Positions 43,610-53,194 of a stretch of 64,000 bases of DNA are shown here, piece by piece (position 1 is the stretch's first letter; the number at the start of each line of letters is the position of its first letter). The notes under the pieces are model-generated. The model searched no databases. It saw only the letters and a list, made by a program, of their open reading frames with translations, and was not told the DNA's origin. A program made the translations under genes and the position numbers. The DNA is taken from the NCBI GenBank assembly GCA_021323655.1, contig JAJPKO010000037.1:62001-126000 (forward strand). Direction: 5' to 3'. Origin of the DNA: Acidobacteriaceae bacterium. Lineage in GTDB: Bacteria; Acidobacteriota; Terriglobia; Terriglobales; Acidobacteriaceae.

Positions 43610-44656
43610 ATGGCATCCATGTCCCGGCTTGCGCGTACCCCGCTTTCGATTCTCGACCTTGCTCCCATTAAAGATGGCCGCACAATTTCTGAAAGCTTCC
43701 ACGAGACGCTCGATCTCGCGCAACATGCGGAACAAGGGGGGTACAAGCGCTACTGGCTGGCGGAACACCACAATCTCGCCTCGGTGGCCAGCGCAGCCAC
43801 AGCTGTGCTTATCGGACATGTGGCGGGAGGCACTTCCACAATCCGCGTCGGCGCAGGCGGAATCATGCTGCCCAATCATGCTCCGCTTGTGATTGCCGAG
43901 CAGTTCGGCACGCTCGAAAGCCTTTATCCAGGGCGCATTGACCTGGGCCTGGGCCGCGCTCCCGGCACGGACCATCCAACCATCCGCGCGCTCAGGCGCG
44001 AGCTTCGCAACGGCGACAACTTCCCGGAATTAGTGGCTGAGCTCCGCGGATACTTCGCTGCTCCCAAGCCAGGACAGGCAGTCAAGGCCATTCCGGGTGC
44101 GGGACTGAATGTTCCCATCTGGCTGCTCGGCTCCAGCGGATTCGGCGCACAGCTTGCCGGAGACCTCGGACTTCCCTTTGCTTTTGCCGCGCACTTTGCT
44201 CCTGCGGACTTGTTCTCTGCCCTGGAAATCTATCGTCACTATTTCCAGCCATCCGAAGTGCTGGATCGTCCCTATGTAATGGTAGGTGTTCCCGTACTCG
44301 CCGCAGATACGAATGAAGAGGCCGAGCGGCTCTCTACGACTGAATACGTTGCTGTTCTCAGGCTGATCCGAGGCCAGCTTGCGCCGCTATCGCCTCCGGT
44401 AGACAGCGTGAAGGGGCTTGCCAATGATTTCGAGCACGCAGCCATTGCGTCAAAACGAGCAGCGGCCATCCTTGGCGATCGCAAAACCGTAGCCGACAAA
44501 CTGGAGGCATTTCTTGAGAAAACAGGAGCAGATGAATTGATCCTCACCTGCAATCCATATGAACACTCTGCACGTTTGCGCTCGTATGAAATTGTGGCAG
44601 AGCTCAAGAGAGAAGCTGAATCAGCCGTCCACCTTCAGAGCGCGATGGCGCAATGA
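43610..44656 (+). CDS. LLM-class (luciferase-like) flavin-dependent oxidoreductase
   Basis: A 348-residue TIM-barrel flavoprotein: [14 protein letters not shown] at the N-terminus, YWLAEHHN (residues about 48-55), [20 protein letters not shown] and [13 protein letters not shown], the standard blocks of bacterial-luciferase-like monooxygenases of the MsnO8/YhbW branch. It would use FMNH2 and oxygen; the substrate is unknown. It starts about 118 bases from tRNA-Glu on the other strand, and its 3' end is 14 bases from the convergent decarboxylase gene. Confidence 0.9.
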   Translation: MASMSRLARTPLSILDLAPIKDGRTISESFHETLDLAQHAEQGGYKRYWLAEHHNLASVASAATAVLIGHVAGGTSTIRVGAGGIMLPNHAPLVIAEQFGTLESLYPGRIDLGLGRAPGTDHPTIRALRRELRNGDNFPELVAELRGYFAAPKPGQAVKAIPGAGLNVPIWLLGSSGFGAQLAGDLGLPFAFAAHFAPADLFSALEIYRHYFQPSEVLDRPYVMVGVPVLAADTNEEAERLSTTEYVAVLRLIRGQLAPLSPPVDSVKGLANDFEHAAIASKRAAAILGDRKTVADKLEAFLEKTGADELILTCNPYEHSARLRSYEIVAELKREAESAVHLQSAMAQ

Positions 44657-44670
44657 AAGTAGACGGTGGG

Positions 44671-47037
44671 TTATTTCGCGACTCGTGATGAAGGATGGGT
44701 CCGCGGCTTCGTGCGCCCGTTCGTCTTCTTCTCGGGAGATTCAATCACGCCACGCATCCAGAAGTTCCCTTCGCTGTCTACCTCAATCCCGTGGACTTCG
44801 CGCTCGAAACCCGGAAAGCGCTTGCCGAATTCTTCCAGCGCGAGCAGAAACCGAATGGTCGGGCTGCTGGCGTCCCCCAGGCGCTCACCCGGCATACACA
44901 TCGGGATCCCCGGCGGATAAGGCACCAACATCACGGCTGAGATACGGCCCTGCATCTCGGTGAGGCGCACTTTTTCTGTTCCTTCGCGAATGAGCTTTTG
45001 ATAGGCCTGGGCTGGCGTCATCACCTGCGGCAGGTCAATGTCAAAGGCCTCCTGCAGAAGCCCCGGCAGGTTCAGCTCCTTCATGGCAGCGTGCATCTCA
45101 TCGCTCAGCTGCTTCAGGTCCATCATCCCGTAGCGCTCAGGATACTTGGCTACGAGTTGCGGCAGCGCCTCATTCACCGGTGCTTCTGTGTCGTAAAGCC
45201 TGCGGAACTCAAACAACGTTTCCAGCAAGCTTCCCCACTTACCTTTACTGGTACCGACCGAGAAGAGCGTCAGGATAGTGTAGTCACCCGTACGGGCAAT
45301 CTCCACGCGCCGCGCATCCAGAAATGCCGTCAGAATGGCCGCCGGAATTCCCCAGTCCGCCATGTTGCCCTGCGCATCAATGCCCGGCGTAAGAATCGTA
45401 ACCTTTGTAGGGTCCAGAAGAACGTAATTGTTGGCAATGTCTTCATCACGAAAGCCATGCCATGTCTCGCCTTGCTTCAGCGTCCAGCAAGTCTGCGACT
45501 CCGACAGCAGATCATCCGGCGCATCTTCAAAGCGATAGACCTCGCCCGTTTCCGGATCACTCACCGTATCCGGCTGGAACATCCCAAAGAACCACCCGCC
45601 GCCTTCTTCCGCCTTCAGACGGTGCGCAACCGACGCCATCGCCTTGCGGAAGCTGATAGCGTCCTCGATGGTCTCCATCATCAGGGTCGAACCCGCAGGC
45701 TCATCCATCATGGCCGTCGCCACATCAATCGAGGCAATCATGGGATAGAACGGCGACGTCGTACCGCGCATCATGAATGACTCATTGAACTGGTCAAACT
45801 CCAGCGGCGCGCGGGGGCTGAGTTTCACATGGATCATCGAAGCCATGGAAAACGCCGGAAGCATCTTGTGCGTGGACTGCACGGCAAAAAGCAGCGGGCG
45901 ATCCGGCATCTCTTCCGGCACATCCATGGCAAAGCGTCCGCGATACAGCGAATGGAACTTGGCATAGGCATACCAGGCTTCATCAAAATGCACGCGCGGT
46001 ACGCTCTTTTTCAGTTCCTCTACCACGGCATTCACGTCGTAGCAAAAGCCGTCATACGTGGAGTTGGTGACGACCGCATAGCTCGGATTTTTGGAGACGG
46101 CGCCGGCCAGAAACGGGCTCTTGTGAATCTGCTCCTGAATGTTCTCAGGGCGGAAGCGCGCCAGCGGCACGAGTCCTATCATGCCGAAGCCGTTGCGCGT
46201 TGGCTTAAAGTAGACCGGCCGCGCGCCCGTTACCGTCAGCGAGTGGCAGATGGACTTGTGACAGTTCAGGTCGGCCAGTACCATCTCGTCCTGCGCAATG
46301 ACACCATGGCCGACAATCTGGTTCGAGGTAGACGAGCCGCCGAGAACGTAGAAGGTCCAGTCTGCGCCGAAGATACGCGCAGCATTGCGCTCTGACTCCG
46401 CTGGTGGACCGATATGGTCCAGCCAGGAACCGAGCTGTGAAGTCGAGATACCCAAGTCGGAGCGTAACAGATTTTCGCCGAAAAACTTGTGGAAGGCCAT
46501 GCCTATCGGATGTTTGAGATAAGCCACACCGCCCATGTGCCCGGGAGCGTCCCAGGAATATGCGCCCTGGTCGGTGTACTTCACCAGTTCGCGGAAGTAC
46601 GGCGGCAACAACTGTTCATGGTAGCGCTCTACGGCGAAATCCACGCGGTTCGCGATGAAAGCAGGCGTGTCCCCGAACAGGTGAATATATTCGTGGACCT
46701 GCTTGATTACTTCCAGTGGCAGTTCGCTGACCAGAGTACGATCAGCGATGAGAAAAATCGGCAGCTTCTTATTGCGGCGGCGCACAGCGCGAATAATGTG
46801 CAGCGCGGCCCGCTCATCGAACTGGTTGTTTTCCGGCAGGTCCCAGTCCAGCAAAATGGCGCTGTACGAAGGGTCAGAGGTGACGAGCGCCAGCCCATCT
46901 TCCGGCGTCGAAGTGCGTACAACGCGGTAACCCTCTTCCTGAATTGCATGCACCAGGCGCTCCATTGCCTGGTCTGCGACCGAATCGGTGCCGCCTGCTT
47001 CACTTGCAATCAGCAGGACCCAGCGGCCTTGTTCCAT
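44671..47037 (-). CDS. Orn/Lys/Arg decarboxylase (fold-type I, with wing domain)
   Basis: A 788-residue PLP enzyme of the bacterial inducible Orn/Lys/Arg decarboxylase type: N-terminal receiver-like wing (about residues 1-130, with ILLDWDLPE), large catalytic domain with HFDEAW and QSTHK (PLP lysine), and a C-terminal domain with YPPGIPMCMPGE. It would make a polyamine or diamine (agmatine, cadaverine or putrescine) and consume protons; the substrate cannot be assigned by eye. The ATG at 47037 gives the normal start of the wing; the longer frame to 47184 is not family-like. Confidence 0.88.
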   Translation of the reverse strand: MEQGRWVLLIASEAGGTDSVADQAMERLVHAIQEEGYRVVRTSTPEDGLALVTSDPSYSAILLDWDLPENNQFDERAALHIIRAVRRRNKKLPIFLIADRTLVSELPLEVIKQVHEYIHLFGDTPAFIANRVDFAVERYHEQLLPPYFRELVKYTDQGAYSWDAPGHMGGVAYLKHPIGMAFHKFFGENLLRSDLGISTSQLGSWLDHIGPPAESERNAARIFGADWTFYVLGGSSTSNQIVGHGVIAQDEMVLADLNCHKSICHSLTVTGARPVYFKPTRNGFGMIGLVPLARFRPENIQEQIHKSPFLAGAVSKNPSYAVVTNSTYDGFCYDVNAVVEELKKSVPRVHFDEAWYAYAKFHSLYRGRFAMDVPEEMPDRPLLFAVQSTHKMLPAFSMASMIHVKLSPRAPLEFDQFNESFMMRGTTSPFYPMIASIDVATAMMDEPAGSTLMMETIEDAISFRKAMASVAHRLKAEEGGGWFFGMFQPDTVSDPETGEVYRFEDAPDDLLSESQTCWTLKQGETWHGFRDEDIANNYVLLDPTKVTILTPGIDAQGNMADWGIPAAILTAFLDARRVEIARTGDYTILTLFSVGTSKGKWGSLLETLFEFRRLYDTEAPVNEALPQLVAKYPERYGMMDLKQLSDEMHAAMKELNLPGLLQEAFDIDLPQVMTPAQAYQKLIREGTEKVRLTEMQGRISAVMLVPYPPGIPMCMPGERLGDASSPTIRFLLALEEFGKRFPGFEREVHGIEVDSEGNFWMRGVIESPEKKTNGRTKPRTHPSSRVAK

Positions 47038-47165
47038 TACATCCACCTCACTGCATCTCCTTTCCTCTTCTTCAGTCCACACTGCGACAGTGAAAGGAGC
47101 ATAAATTTTTCTTTGATTCCGGAACCTGGGGCGCTGACAGGACTGCCTGTATTGCCGGGGAAACA

Positions 47166-47198
47166 GGAAAATGCCCACTGGCATCTGCCAGCAGGCAT
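47166..47198 (-). terminator. Intrinsic terminator of the DsbA-like gene
   Basis: ATGCCCACTGGCA (47171-47183) pairs with TGCCAGCAGGCAT (47186-47198), a 13-bp arm with two wobble positions in the minus-strand RNA, beginning 20 bases after the stop codon and followed by TTTTC. This is a good Rho-independent terminator. Confidence 0.7.
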
Positions 47199-47217
47199 GT
47201 GTCCATTGTAATGGGAT

Positions 47218-48219
47218 TTATTTGTCGCTCTGGACCTGAAATTCCACAATTTTTTTCAGCGTCTCATAAGGGACAGAATTAAGCGGCAGTCCGCGGCCAT
47301 TGATGAACAACCACGGGGTCTCATTTACATTCAGATCCTGTGCCAGATGCAACGAGGCATCCACCAAGCCCTTTGCCTCGGCTGAATCCGAGCAGGCCGT
47401 GGCCTTCGCCGCGTCTACTCCGGCCTTGGTGGCCGCATCATTCAACGTTGTTGCTGCTGCTTCCGGAGTCAAGCTGGCCTGGTTCGCAAACAAAGCGTCG
47501 GCATACTTAAAGAAGGCGTCATTGCCCCCCAGTTTTGCCACGCACACACCGTATGCTGCTGCCTTGTACGCTTCCGGATGGATCGAAGTCAGTGGCAGGT
47601 TCTCAAAAACATAGTGCGCGTTCGGAAAGTCGGCCAACAGCTTTTGGATTGTAGGCTGCGCCTCTTTGCAATGCGGGCATTGAAAATCCGCAAACTCTAC
47701 GAACAGCAGCTCTTTGGATGCCGCACCGCGGGAAGGCCCATTGGCGCTGGCCTGGAGCACCTTGCGTGTCGAATCAAAGGGACGCGCGCCAAAAGGCATC
47801 ACTTCGTTGGAGATCAGGTGCTGCCCATCCGGAGTCGTGAAAAATTGCAGCGATCCAATCTGCTGCGGGTTTGTCTTTTGCGCCGCCAACACCGTCACCT
47901 TGCTCACTCCAGGCGCGGCCGTCTTCTGGATGGCCTGCACCTGCCACACGCGGTCCGCATCGTATCCCCAAAGCTGCTGAAGGAAGGCGTTCACTGTCTC
48001 CTTCGTTGGAGTAGTAGCGGTAAAGTTCACCGGATCTGCCGGCGGAAACTGCGGAGTGCCAACCGTGGGCGTAGGCGCGCTGGGCGCCGTCGGCACCTCT
48101 TCCGTCGAAGCCGTAGGCGCAGCCTGCTGCTGGCTCTGGTTCTGCTGCGCAAACGCAGGCGTAATCGCGGCGAGGGCCATCGCAAACAGGGCTTCGCGCG
48201 TGAAAGTAAAAAGCTTCAT
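47218..48219 (-). CDS. Exported DsbA-like thiol-disulfide protein
   Basis: A 333-residue protein with a signal peptide (MKLFTFTREALFAMALAAITPAFA), a Gln/Pro/Thr-rich linker (about 25-70), an N-terminal domain of about 100 residues, and a DsbA/thioredoxin-like domain with the redox motif CPHC (FADFQCPHCKEAQP). It fits the class often described as DsbA-family or vitamin-K-epoxide-linked thioredoxins acting in the periplasm. The start at 48219 is supported by AAAGGA and the leader; the longer frame to 48387 would overlap nadE. A clear terminator follows. Confidence 0.88.
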   Translation of the reverse strand: MKLFTFTREALFAMALAAITPAFAQQNQSQQQAAPTASTEEVPTAPSAPTPTVGTPQFPPADPVNFTATTPTKETVNAFLQQLWGYDADRVWQVQAIQKTAAPGVSKVTVLAAQKTNPQQIGSLQFFTTPDGQHLISNEVMPFGARPFDSTRKVLQASANGPSRGAASKELLFVEFADFQCPHCKEAQPTIQKLLADFPNAHYVFENLPLTSIHPEAYKAAAYGVCVAKLGGNDAFFKYADALFANQASLTPEAAATTLNDAATKAGVDAAKATACSDSAEAKGLVDASLHLAQDLNVNETPWLFINGRGLPLNSVPYETLKKIVEFQVQSDK

Positions 48220-48312
48220 CGAAATCCTTTCTGGATTGCTGAGTGAAATTCTATCGCGCTGGAAGTACTTGTGGTCTCCTGCGAATCTCACACATCCCTT
48301 CAGCCCGGGTGT

Positions 48313-48335
48313 CCCAGGTCTCGAAGAGACCTGGG
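48313..48335 (-). repeat. Perfect hairpin repeat after nadE
   Basis: CCCAGGTCTC (48313-48322) and GAGACCTGGG (48326-48335) form a perfect 10-bp stem with a GAA loop, 6 bases after the nadE stop codon on the minus strand and without a T tract. It looks like the hairpin at 56822-56844, also with a GAA loop, and may be a member of a dispersed palindromic repeat family that also works as a transcript end. Confidence 0.6.
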
Positions 48336-48340
48336 AAGCT

Positions 48341-49987
48341 TCACACCTGTACCTTGACCGCAATCGGAAAGCGCCGCCCCGGACCAAACGCCTTCTTCGT
48401 CACCTTAAGTACAGGCGCAGCCTGCTGACGCTTGTATTCGCTGCGTTCCACCAGTTTGACGACGCGCCGTACCAGTTCGATATCGGCCTTCTGCTTCGAC
48501 GCAATCTCCTCCGGCGTTTCATAATTCTCCACATATGCTTCCAGAATCGGATCGAGCACCTCATATGGCGGCAGGGAGTCAATATCTTTCTGTCCGGGAC
48601 GCAGTTCAGCCGACGGAGGCTTATCAAGAATCGCCTGAGGAATGCGTTCGCCCTTCTGGTTTACGAAACGGCACAAATCGTAGACCCGCGTCTTCATCAC
48701 ATCGCCAATTACAGCCAGAGCGCCGACCATGTCTCCATAGAGAGTGCAGTAACCCGTGGCCATCTCCGATTTGTTCCCCGTCGTGAGCACCAGCGCATTG
48801 AATTTGTTCGACAGCGCCATCAGCAGCGTTCCGCGCACGCGCGACTGGATATTCTCTTCCGTCAGGTCCGGCTTCAATCCGACAAAGAGCGGGGCCAGCG
48901 CCTTGTTGTATTCCGCAAAAATGTCGTCAATGCGAATCAGCTCAAACCGGATGCCCAGGTTTTCCGCCAGATGCCTGCTGTCGTCAATGGACCCCTGCGA
49001 CGAATACGGGCTGGGCATTCCCACGCCGAGCACGTTCTCCTTACCCAGAGCGTCCGTGGCAATGGCCGCCACCAGAGCCGAATCAATGCCACCGCTCAGT
49101 CCAATAATGGCCTTCGAGAATCCGCATTTGCGTACATAATCGCGCGTTCCCAGCACCAGCGCGCTGTAGACGGCCTCATCTACATTGTCCGTCTGATCAT
49201 GCACATCGCCTGTGCCCGCATCCAGGTCCGCAAAAATCAGATCTTCTTCAAAGGACTTACCCTGCGCAATCACTTCTCCTTCACGCGAAAGCACGAGGCT
49301 TGATCCGTCGAAGACCAGGCTGTCCATCCCGCCTACCTGGTTCACCATCACCACAGGAGCGCAGTGGTGCCGTGCAATCGCGGCCAGCATTTCGCGGCGA
49401 GTCTTGCGCTTGCCGCGCCAGTATGGAGAAGCCGAGATGTTCAGAATCAGATTCCCGCCCTCGCGCATCAGCTCTTCCACCGGGTCCACGGCATGAAGAC
49501 GCTTATGCCAGAAGTTCTTATCGTTCCAGGCATCTTCGCAGATGGTCAACGCGACGCGCTTGCCGCCCAGATGGACCAGGTGCTGCTTTTCCGCCGGAGC
49601 AAAATAGCGCTGATCATCAAAAACGTCGTAGAACGGCAGCAGCATCTTTGACTGCACAAAATCCACTTCGCCCTTGCGCAGCAACGCGGCAGAGTTCATC
49701 ACACGCTTCCCTGTTCCCACAGGCGCATGCGTCACATAGCCCACAATGATGGCGATGTCCAGATCAGTGGTGGCCTCAGCAATTTCCTGAATGGCCTCTT
49801 CGGAGCGCTTCAGAAACGATGGCTTGTCCAGAAAATCTGCCGGAGGATACCCGCAGACGGCCAGCTCCGGAAAGAGCACAAGATGAGCTCCGCCCGCCGC
49901 CGCCTGTCGAGTAAAATCGAGGATTTTGGCGATGTTTCCGGTGAAATCACCGATGGTGGGATTGATCTGGGCGAGCGCAATCTTCAC
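48341..49987 (-). CDS. nadE: Glutamine-hydrolysing NAD+ synthetase
   Basis: A 548-residue fusion: N-terminal nitrilase-like glutaminase (catalytic Glu in VLFPELAVCGYP, then ICEDAW with the nucleophilic Cys) and C-terminal NAD synthase with the PP-loop GLSGGIDSALVAAIA (about residues 296-310). It amidates nicotinic acid adenine dinucleotide to NAD+ using glutamine-derived ammonia and ATP. Length is typical for the two-domain bacterial form. It is separate from the downstream DsbA-like gene (121-base gap with a hairpin). Confidence 0.95.
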   Translation of the reverse strand: MKIALAQINPTIGDFTGNIAKILDFTRQAAAGGAHLVLFPELAVCGYPPADFLDKPSFLKRSEEAIQEIAEATTDLDIAIIVGYVTHAPVGTGKRVMNSAALLRKGEVDFVQSKMLLPFYDVFDDQRYFAPAEKQHLVHLGGKRVALTICEDAWNDKNFWHKRLHAVDPVEELMREGGNLILNISASPYWRGKRKTRREMLAAIARHHCAPVVMVNQVGGMDSLVFDGSSLVLSREGEVIAQGKSFEEDLIFADLDAGTGDVHDQTDNVDEAVYSALVLGTRDYVRKCGFSKAIIGLSGGIDSALVAAIATDALGKENVLGVGMPSPYSSQGSIDDSRHLAENLGIRFELIRIDDIFAEYNKALAPLFVGLKPDLTEENIQSRVRGTLLMALSNKFNALVLTTGNKSEMATGYCTLYGDMVGALAVIGDVMKTRVYDLCRFVNQKGERIPQAILDKPPSAELRPGQKDIDSLPPYEVLDPILEAYVENYETPEEIASKQKADIELVRRVVKLVERSEYKRQQAAPVLKVTKKAFGPGRRFPIAVKVQV

Positions 49988-50007
49988 AAAGTTAGTGTAT
50001 CAATGCA

Positions 50008-50047
50008 GAAACGCTGGCGCTCCGGGGCAACAGGGCGCCAGCGTTTC
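50008..50047 (-). terminator. Strong hairpin after the ABC permease
   Basis: GAAACGCTGGCGC (50008-50020) and GCGCCAGCGTTTC (50035-50047) are perfect 13-base arms around a 14-base loop, starting 3 bases past the permease stop codon on the minus strand. There is no T tract in that direction, although TTTT occurs on the other side. A very stable transcript end or terminator is likely. Confidence 0.6.
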
Positions 50048-50050
50048 CTT

Positions 50051-52636
50051 TTACTCCGTCCGCAGCGCCTGCATCGGCTCAATTCCCGCTGCTTTTTGTG
50101 ACGGAATCACCGCCGCAATCAAAGCAGCAAAGACCAGCAGCAAAATGGCCAGCGATAACATCACCGGGTCCCACGGCTTCACCGAATAGAGTTGGCCTGC
50201 AATGGCATACCCCGCGCCTATCGCAGCCGGGACCCCAATCGCCAGCCCGATGGCAACCTGCAAAAACGCATTGCGCAGGACCATCTTCAATACTGAAGAG
50301 CGGTCCGCACCCAGTGCCATGCGGATGCCAATCTCAGTGGTGCGCTGCTCTACAGTATAGGCCGTCACGCCGTACAGTCCTACGGCTGCCAGCACCAGGG
50401 CCAGACCGCCAAACAGCGTGGTCAGCGTTGCAATCATATTTTGCTCGGAGAAATCCGAATCAAGAATATGGTCGTAGCTGTCCACACTGTAGAGGACCAG
50501 ATTCGGGTCTATCTCGCCCAGCGTTTTGCGTATCTGCGCCTCCAGACCCGGTGGATTACCGGGGGCCCACACGATGATGTTGTTCAGGTAGTGCGACCAT
50601 GTCTCAATCGCCGTGTAGTGAGGTTCGTCCCAATGCATCACCTGCGCCTCCGGTACAAAGTACCGGGGCCGTACAGGTTTTTTTACGGACCATGACGAAT
50701 AGTGCACGTCAGGCACTATGCCCACTACTTCATACGTGCCCGCATACTTCAGTTCTCCCTGCCCGAAGTGTTTGCCGATGGGGTTTTCGCCGGGAAAGAA
50801 CTTTTTGGCAAAGGCCTCGTTGATGACGGCCACATTCCGGGTCCCTTCCGTATCCTGCGCAGTAATCGAGCGGCCCTTCAGCACAGGCACTCCGAGGGTC
50901 TCGAAAAAGTCCGGCGTAATCCGCACAAACCCAGCGCTGGTGTCATCCTTGGCTCCCGGCTCTGGCTTTCCCTCCACTCGCACGGGGTTGTTCCAGTCGT
51001 CGTTGGTCATGGGACCATAGAGAGCTACACTGACCTTGCGCACCCCCGGAATCGCGCTCAGCCTTTCCTGAATTTCACGGAAGAGTGTCTCCAGTTGCTC
51101 CGCTTTGTAGCCCGCAAGGACGGGATTGATGGAAGCAACGTACCTCCCTTTCGTCTCGAAGCCGAATTTCTGATGTTCAATATTCCGCAGACTCTGCCCC
51201 AGCAGTGCGGCTGCGCATAGCAGCACCACAGACAATGCCGCCTGCACAATCACCAGCGCTTTCTGTGACCATGTAGCCCGGCCGCTGATCGAGCGGTTCG
51301 TCCCTCGCAGCGCTTCCACCGGGTTGGCGCGGGCCACCAGCCATGCCGGAGAAATGCCGAACAGGACTCCGGTCAGCACTGAAATGCCCAGCGTGAAAAA
51401 CAGGATGGGCGTAGAAGGCGTGGCCTGGATGGGAAGATAGCTCTGCTGCAGCGTATCGGCAAAAGCAAGATGCAAGACAAGCCGTGTTCCCGCATACGCA
51501 ACAAAGGTCCCGAAAATTCCGCCAATGATTCCCAGCGTTACACTCTCTATCAGCGCCTTACCCACCAGCCGCGAAGGCGATGCACCCAGCGCCGAGCGTA
51601 CCGAGTTCTGGTGACGCTCCTTAAGGCCGCGCGCCAGCAGAAGGTTGGCAATGTTCGCGCACGCAATCAGCAACACACAGGCTGATGCGGCAAAAAGCAG
51701 CGTCAGGCCGTCGCCGTAGGTCTGCCGCATTTCGGCCACACCTGCATTTCCCGGCGTAAGGTGCAGCGTCTGCTTCTGCCAGTTCTGTTTTTCCTGCGGA
51801 CTCATGTCGCTCACATGGCTGGCCAGCCATTCATGCAGCTCCAGTTGCAGCTTTGCCTCAAGCCCCTTCGTGTCTGTGCCGGGCCGGACACGGCCAATCA
51901 GGTTCAGAAAATTTGTACTTGGTGTCTTGATGCGTACTGCCGCACCATGAGTCAAGCTGCCCAGGATCGGTTCGGTCGAGAGCGGAATCCAGAAGTCCGG
52001 CATTCCCCACCAGGAGAGCCTGCCGCCGTAAAACCCGGGCGCAGCCACTCCGACCACCGTGAACGGATGGCCATTGATCTGGTACGTCGAACCCACCACC
52101 GATGGATCACCGCCAAACTTCTGTTGCCAGACGTGGTAGCTCATCACCGCCACGGGCGGCGCGCCTTCCACATCATCGGAGTCCGTAAATACACGACCGA
52201 TCCACGCGCCCACTCCGAAGGTGCGGAAGAAATTTCCTGACACATATTCGCCATTGATCGTCTGTGCCTGCTGCGATGTTCCCGCGCGGCGGACCGCCAG
52301 CGGCTCATTGCCGGATTCGAATCCGGCAAGGTCCGTAAATTCCTGCGTCTGCGCACGGAACAATCGGTAGGCTTCATACGAGAAGAGGCTGAAGTTGTTA
52401 TCGTCTCCCTGCGTATAACCGCCCCAGTTGCAGCACAGGGCCTTGTCCCCGATGCGCCACAATTGCTCTGGCTTTGTCACTGGCAGAGACTTCAACATGA
52501 TCTGCTGGACCAGCGTAAAGATGGCGGTCGTCGCCCCGATTCCAAGCGCCAGGGTCAGAACAGCAGTAAATGTAAAGCCAGGCGATTTGCGCAACTGTCG
52601 CAATGCATAACGAACATCATTCCAGATTGAAGACAT
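50051..52636 (-). CDS. Large FtsX/MacB-like ABC permease (acidobacterial type)
   Basis: An 861-residue protein with two FtsX-type permease modules and two MacB-PCD periplasmic domains: membrane segment at about 20-45, periplasmic domain (about 50-280), three segments (about 295-430), a second periplasmic domain (about 465-720), and three C-terminal segments (about 740-850). It starts MSSIWNDVRYALRQLRKSPG, the hallmark of the large permease family expanded in Acidobacteriota. Such proteins need an ATPase; none is adjacent, so it is an orphan permease. Roles proposed for the family include export and envelope homeostasis. The start at 52636 has GGAGC upstream. Confidence 0.92.
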   Translation of the reverse strand: MSSIWNDVRYALRQLRKSPGFTFTAVLTLALGIGATTAIFTLVQQIMLKSLPVTKPEQLWRIGDKALCCNWGGYTQGDDNNFSLFSYEAYRLFRAQTQEFTDLAGFESGNEPLAVRRAGTSQQAQTINGEYVSGNFFRTFGVGAWIGRVFTDSDDVEGAPPVAVMSYHVWQQKFGGDPSVVGSTYQINGHPFTVVGVAAPGFYGGRLSWWGMPDFWIPLSTEPILGSLTHGAAVRIKTPSTNFLNLIGRVRPGTDTKGLEAKLQLELHEWLASHVSDMSPQEKQNWQKQTLHLTPGNAGVAEMRQTYGDGLTLLFAASACVLLIACANIANLLLARGLKERHQNSVRSALGASPSRLVGKALIESVTLGIIGGIFGTFVAYAGTRLVLHLAFADTLQQSYLPIQATPSTPILFFTLGISVLTGVLFGISPAWLVARANPVEALRGTNRSISGRATWSQKALVIVQAALSVVLLCAAALLGQSLRNIEHQKFGFETKGRYVASINPVLAGYKAEQLETLFREIQERLSAIPGVRKVSVALYGPMTNDDWNNPVRVEGKPEPGAKDDTSAGFVRITPDFFETLGVPVLKGRSITAQDTEGTRNVAVINEAFAKKFFPGENPIGKHFGQGELKYAGTYEVVGIVPDVHYSSWSVKKPVRPRYFVPEAQVMHWDEPHYTAIETWSHYLNNIIVWAPGNPPGLEAQIRKTLGEIDPNLVLYSVDSYDHILDSDFSEQNMIATLTTLFGGLALVLAAVGLYGVTAYTVEQRTTEIGIRMALGADRSSVLKMVLRNAFLQVAIGLAIGVPAAIGAGYAIAGQLYSVKPWDPVMLSLAILLLVFAALIAAVIPSQKAAGIEPMQALRTE

Positions 52637-52816
52637 ACATGCTCCAGACATTTCATAGAAAGTGAAGGCAATCATCTACACCAGCACGTCGCGCACCAAA
52701 AGAATGGAGTAGCTAAACGCCTCAATCTAAAGCTGTAAGCTGCCGCGTTGCGAATTCAGAAGCATGACCGACTGTCCGGTTTCGAGCAGGGGCCGTCCGG
52801 AAATGGACACTCGCCC

Positions 52817-53104
52817 TCACACTTCGAAGTCCACTTCAATCGGCTCAATCAGAGGCATCAACCAGCTCACCAGCTTCTGGTGGACCGGGTGCGGCCCATA
52901 CGCATCCAGGCTCGCCCTGTCCACAAATTTCATCACTCCCCCAAAGGTGTAGCCCTGTCCACGCGGAGAGATGTTTTGGCCCGCATAGGTTTCCAGCAGT
53001 CCAGGGATCTGCCCTTGCAGCGCTTTGATTTCCCTCTCGGCCCTGGCAATCTGTTCTTCAGTGGTTCCCGGTTTCCAGCGAAATGCAAAACAATGAATAT
53101 ACAT
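52817..53104 (-). CDS. Dabb-domain (stress-responsive alpha/beta barrel) protein
   Basis: A 95-residue single Dabb domain (MYIHCFAFRWKPGTTEEQI, and YTFGGVMKFVDRASLDAYGPHPVHQ with the family HPxH). These ferredoxin-like proteins form dimeric barrels; most have no known enzyme activity. The start is MYIHC at 53104 or MMRET six codons earlier; the first fits the family better. Monocistronic. Confidence 0.85.
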   Translation of the reverse strand: MYIHCFAFRWKPGTTEEQIARAEREIKALQGQIPGLLETYAGQNISPRGQGYTFGGVMKFVDRASLDAYGPHPVHQKLVSWLMPLIEPIEVDFEV

Positions 53105-53194
53105 AGCTGTCTCTCGCATCATACAGCCACGGTAATCTCCCTGTTACTCTATCGTTAACACAACGAACTTTGATTTTTTTGAGACGGTTCGCAC

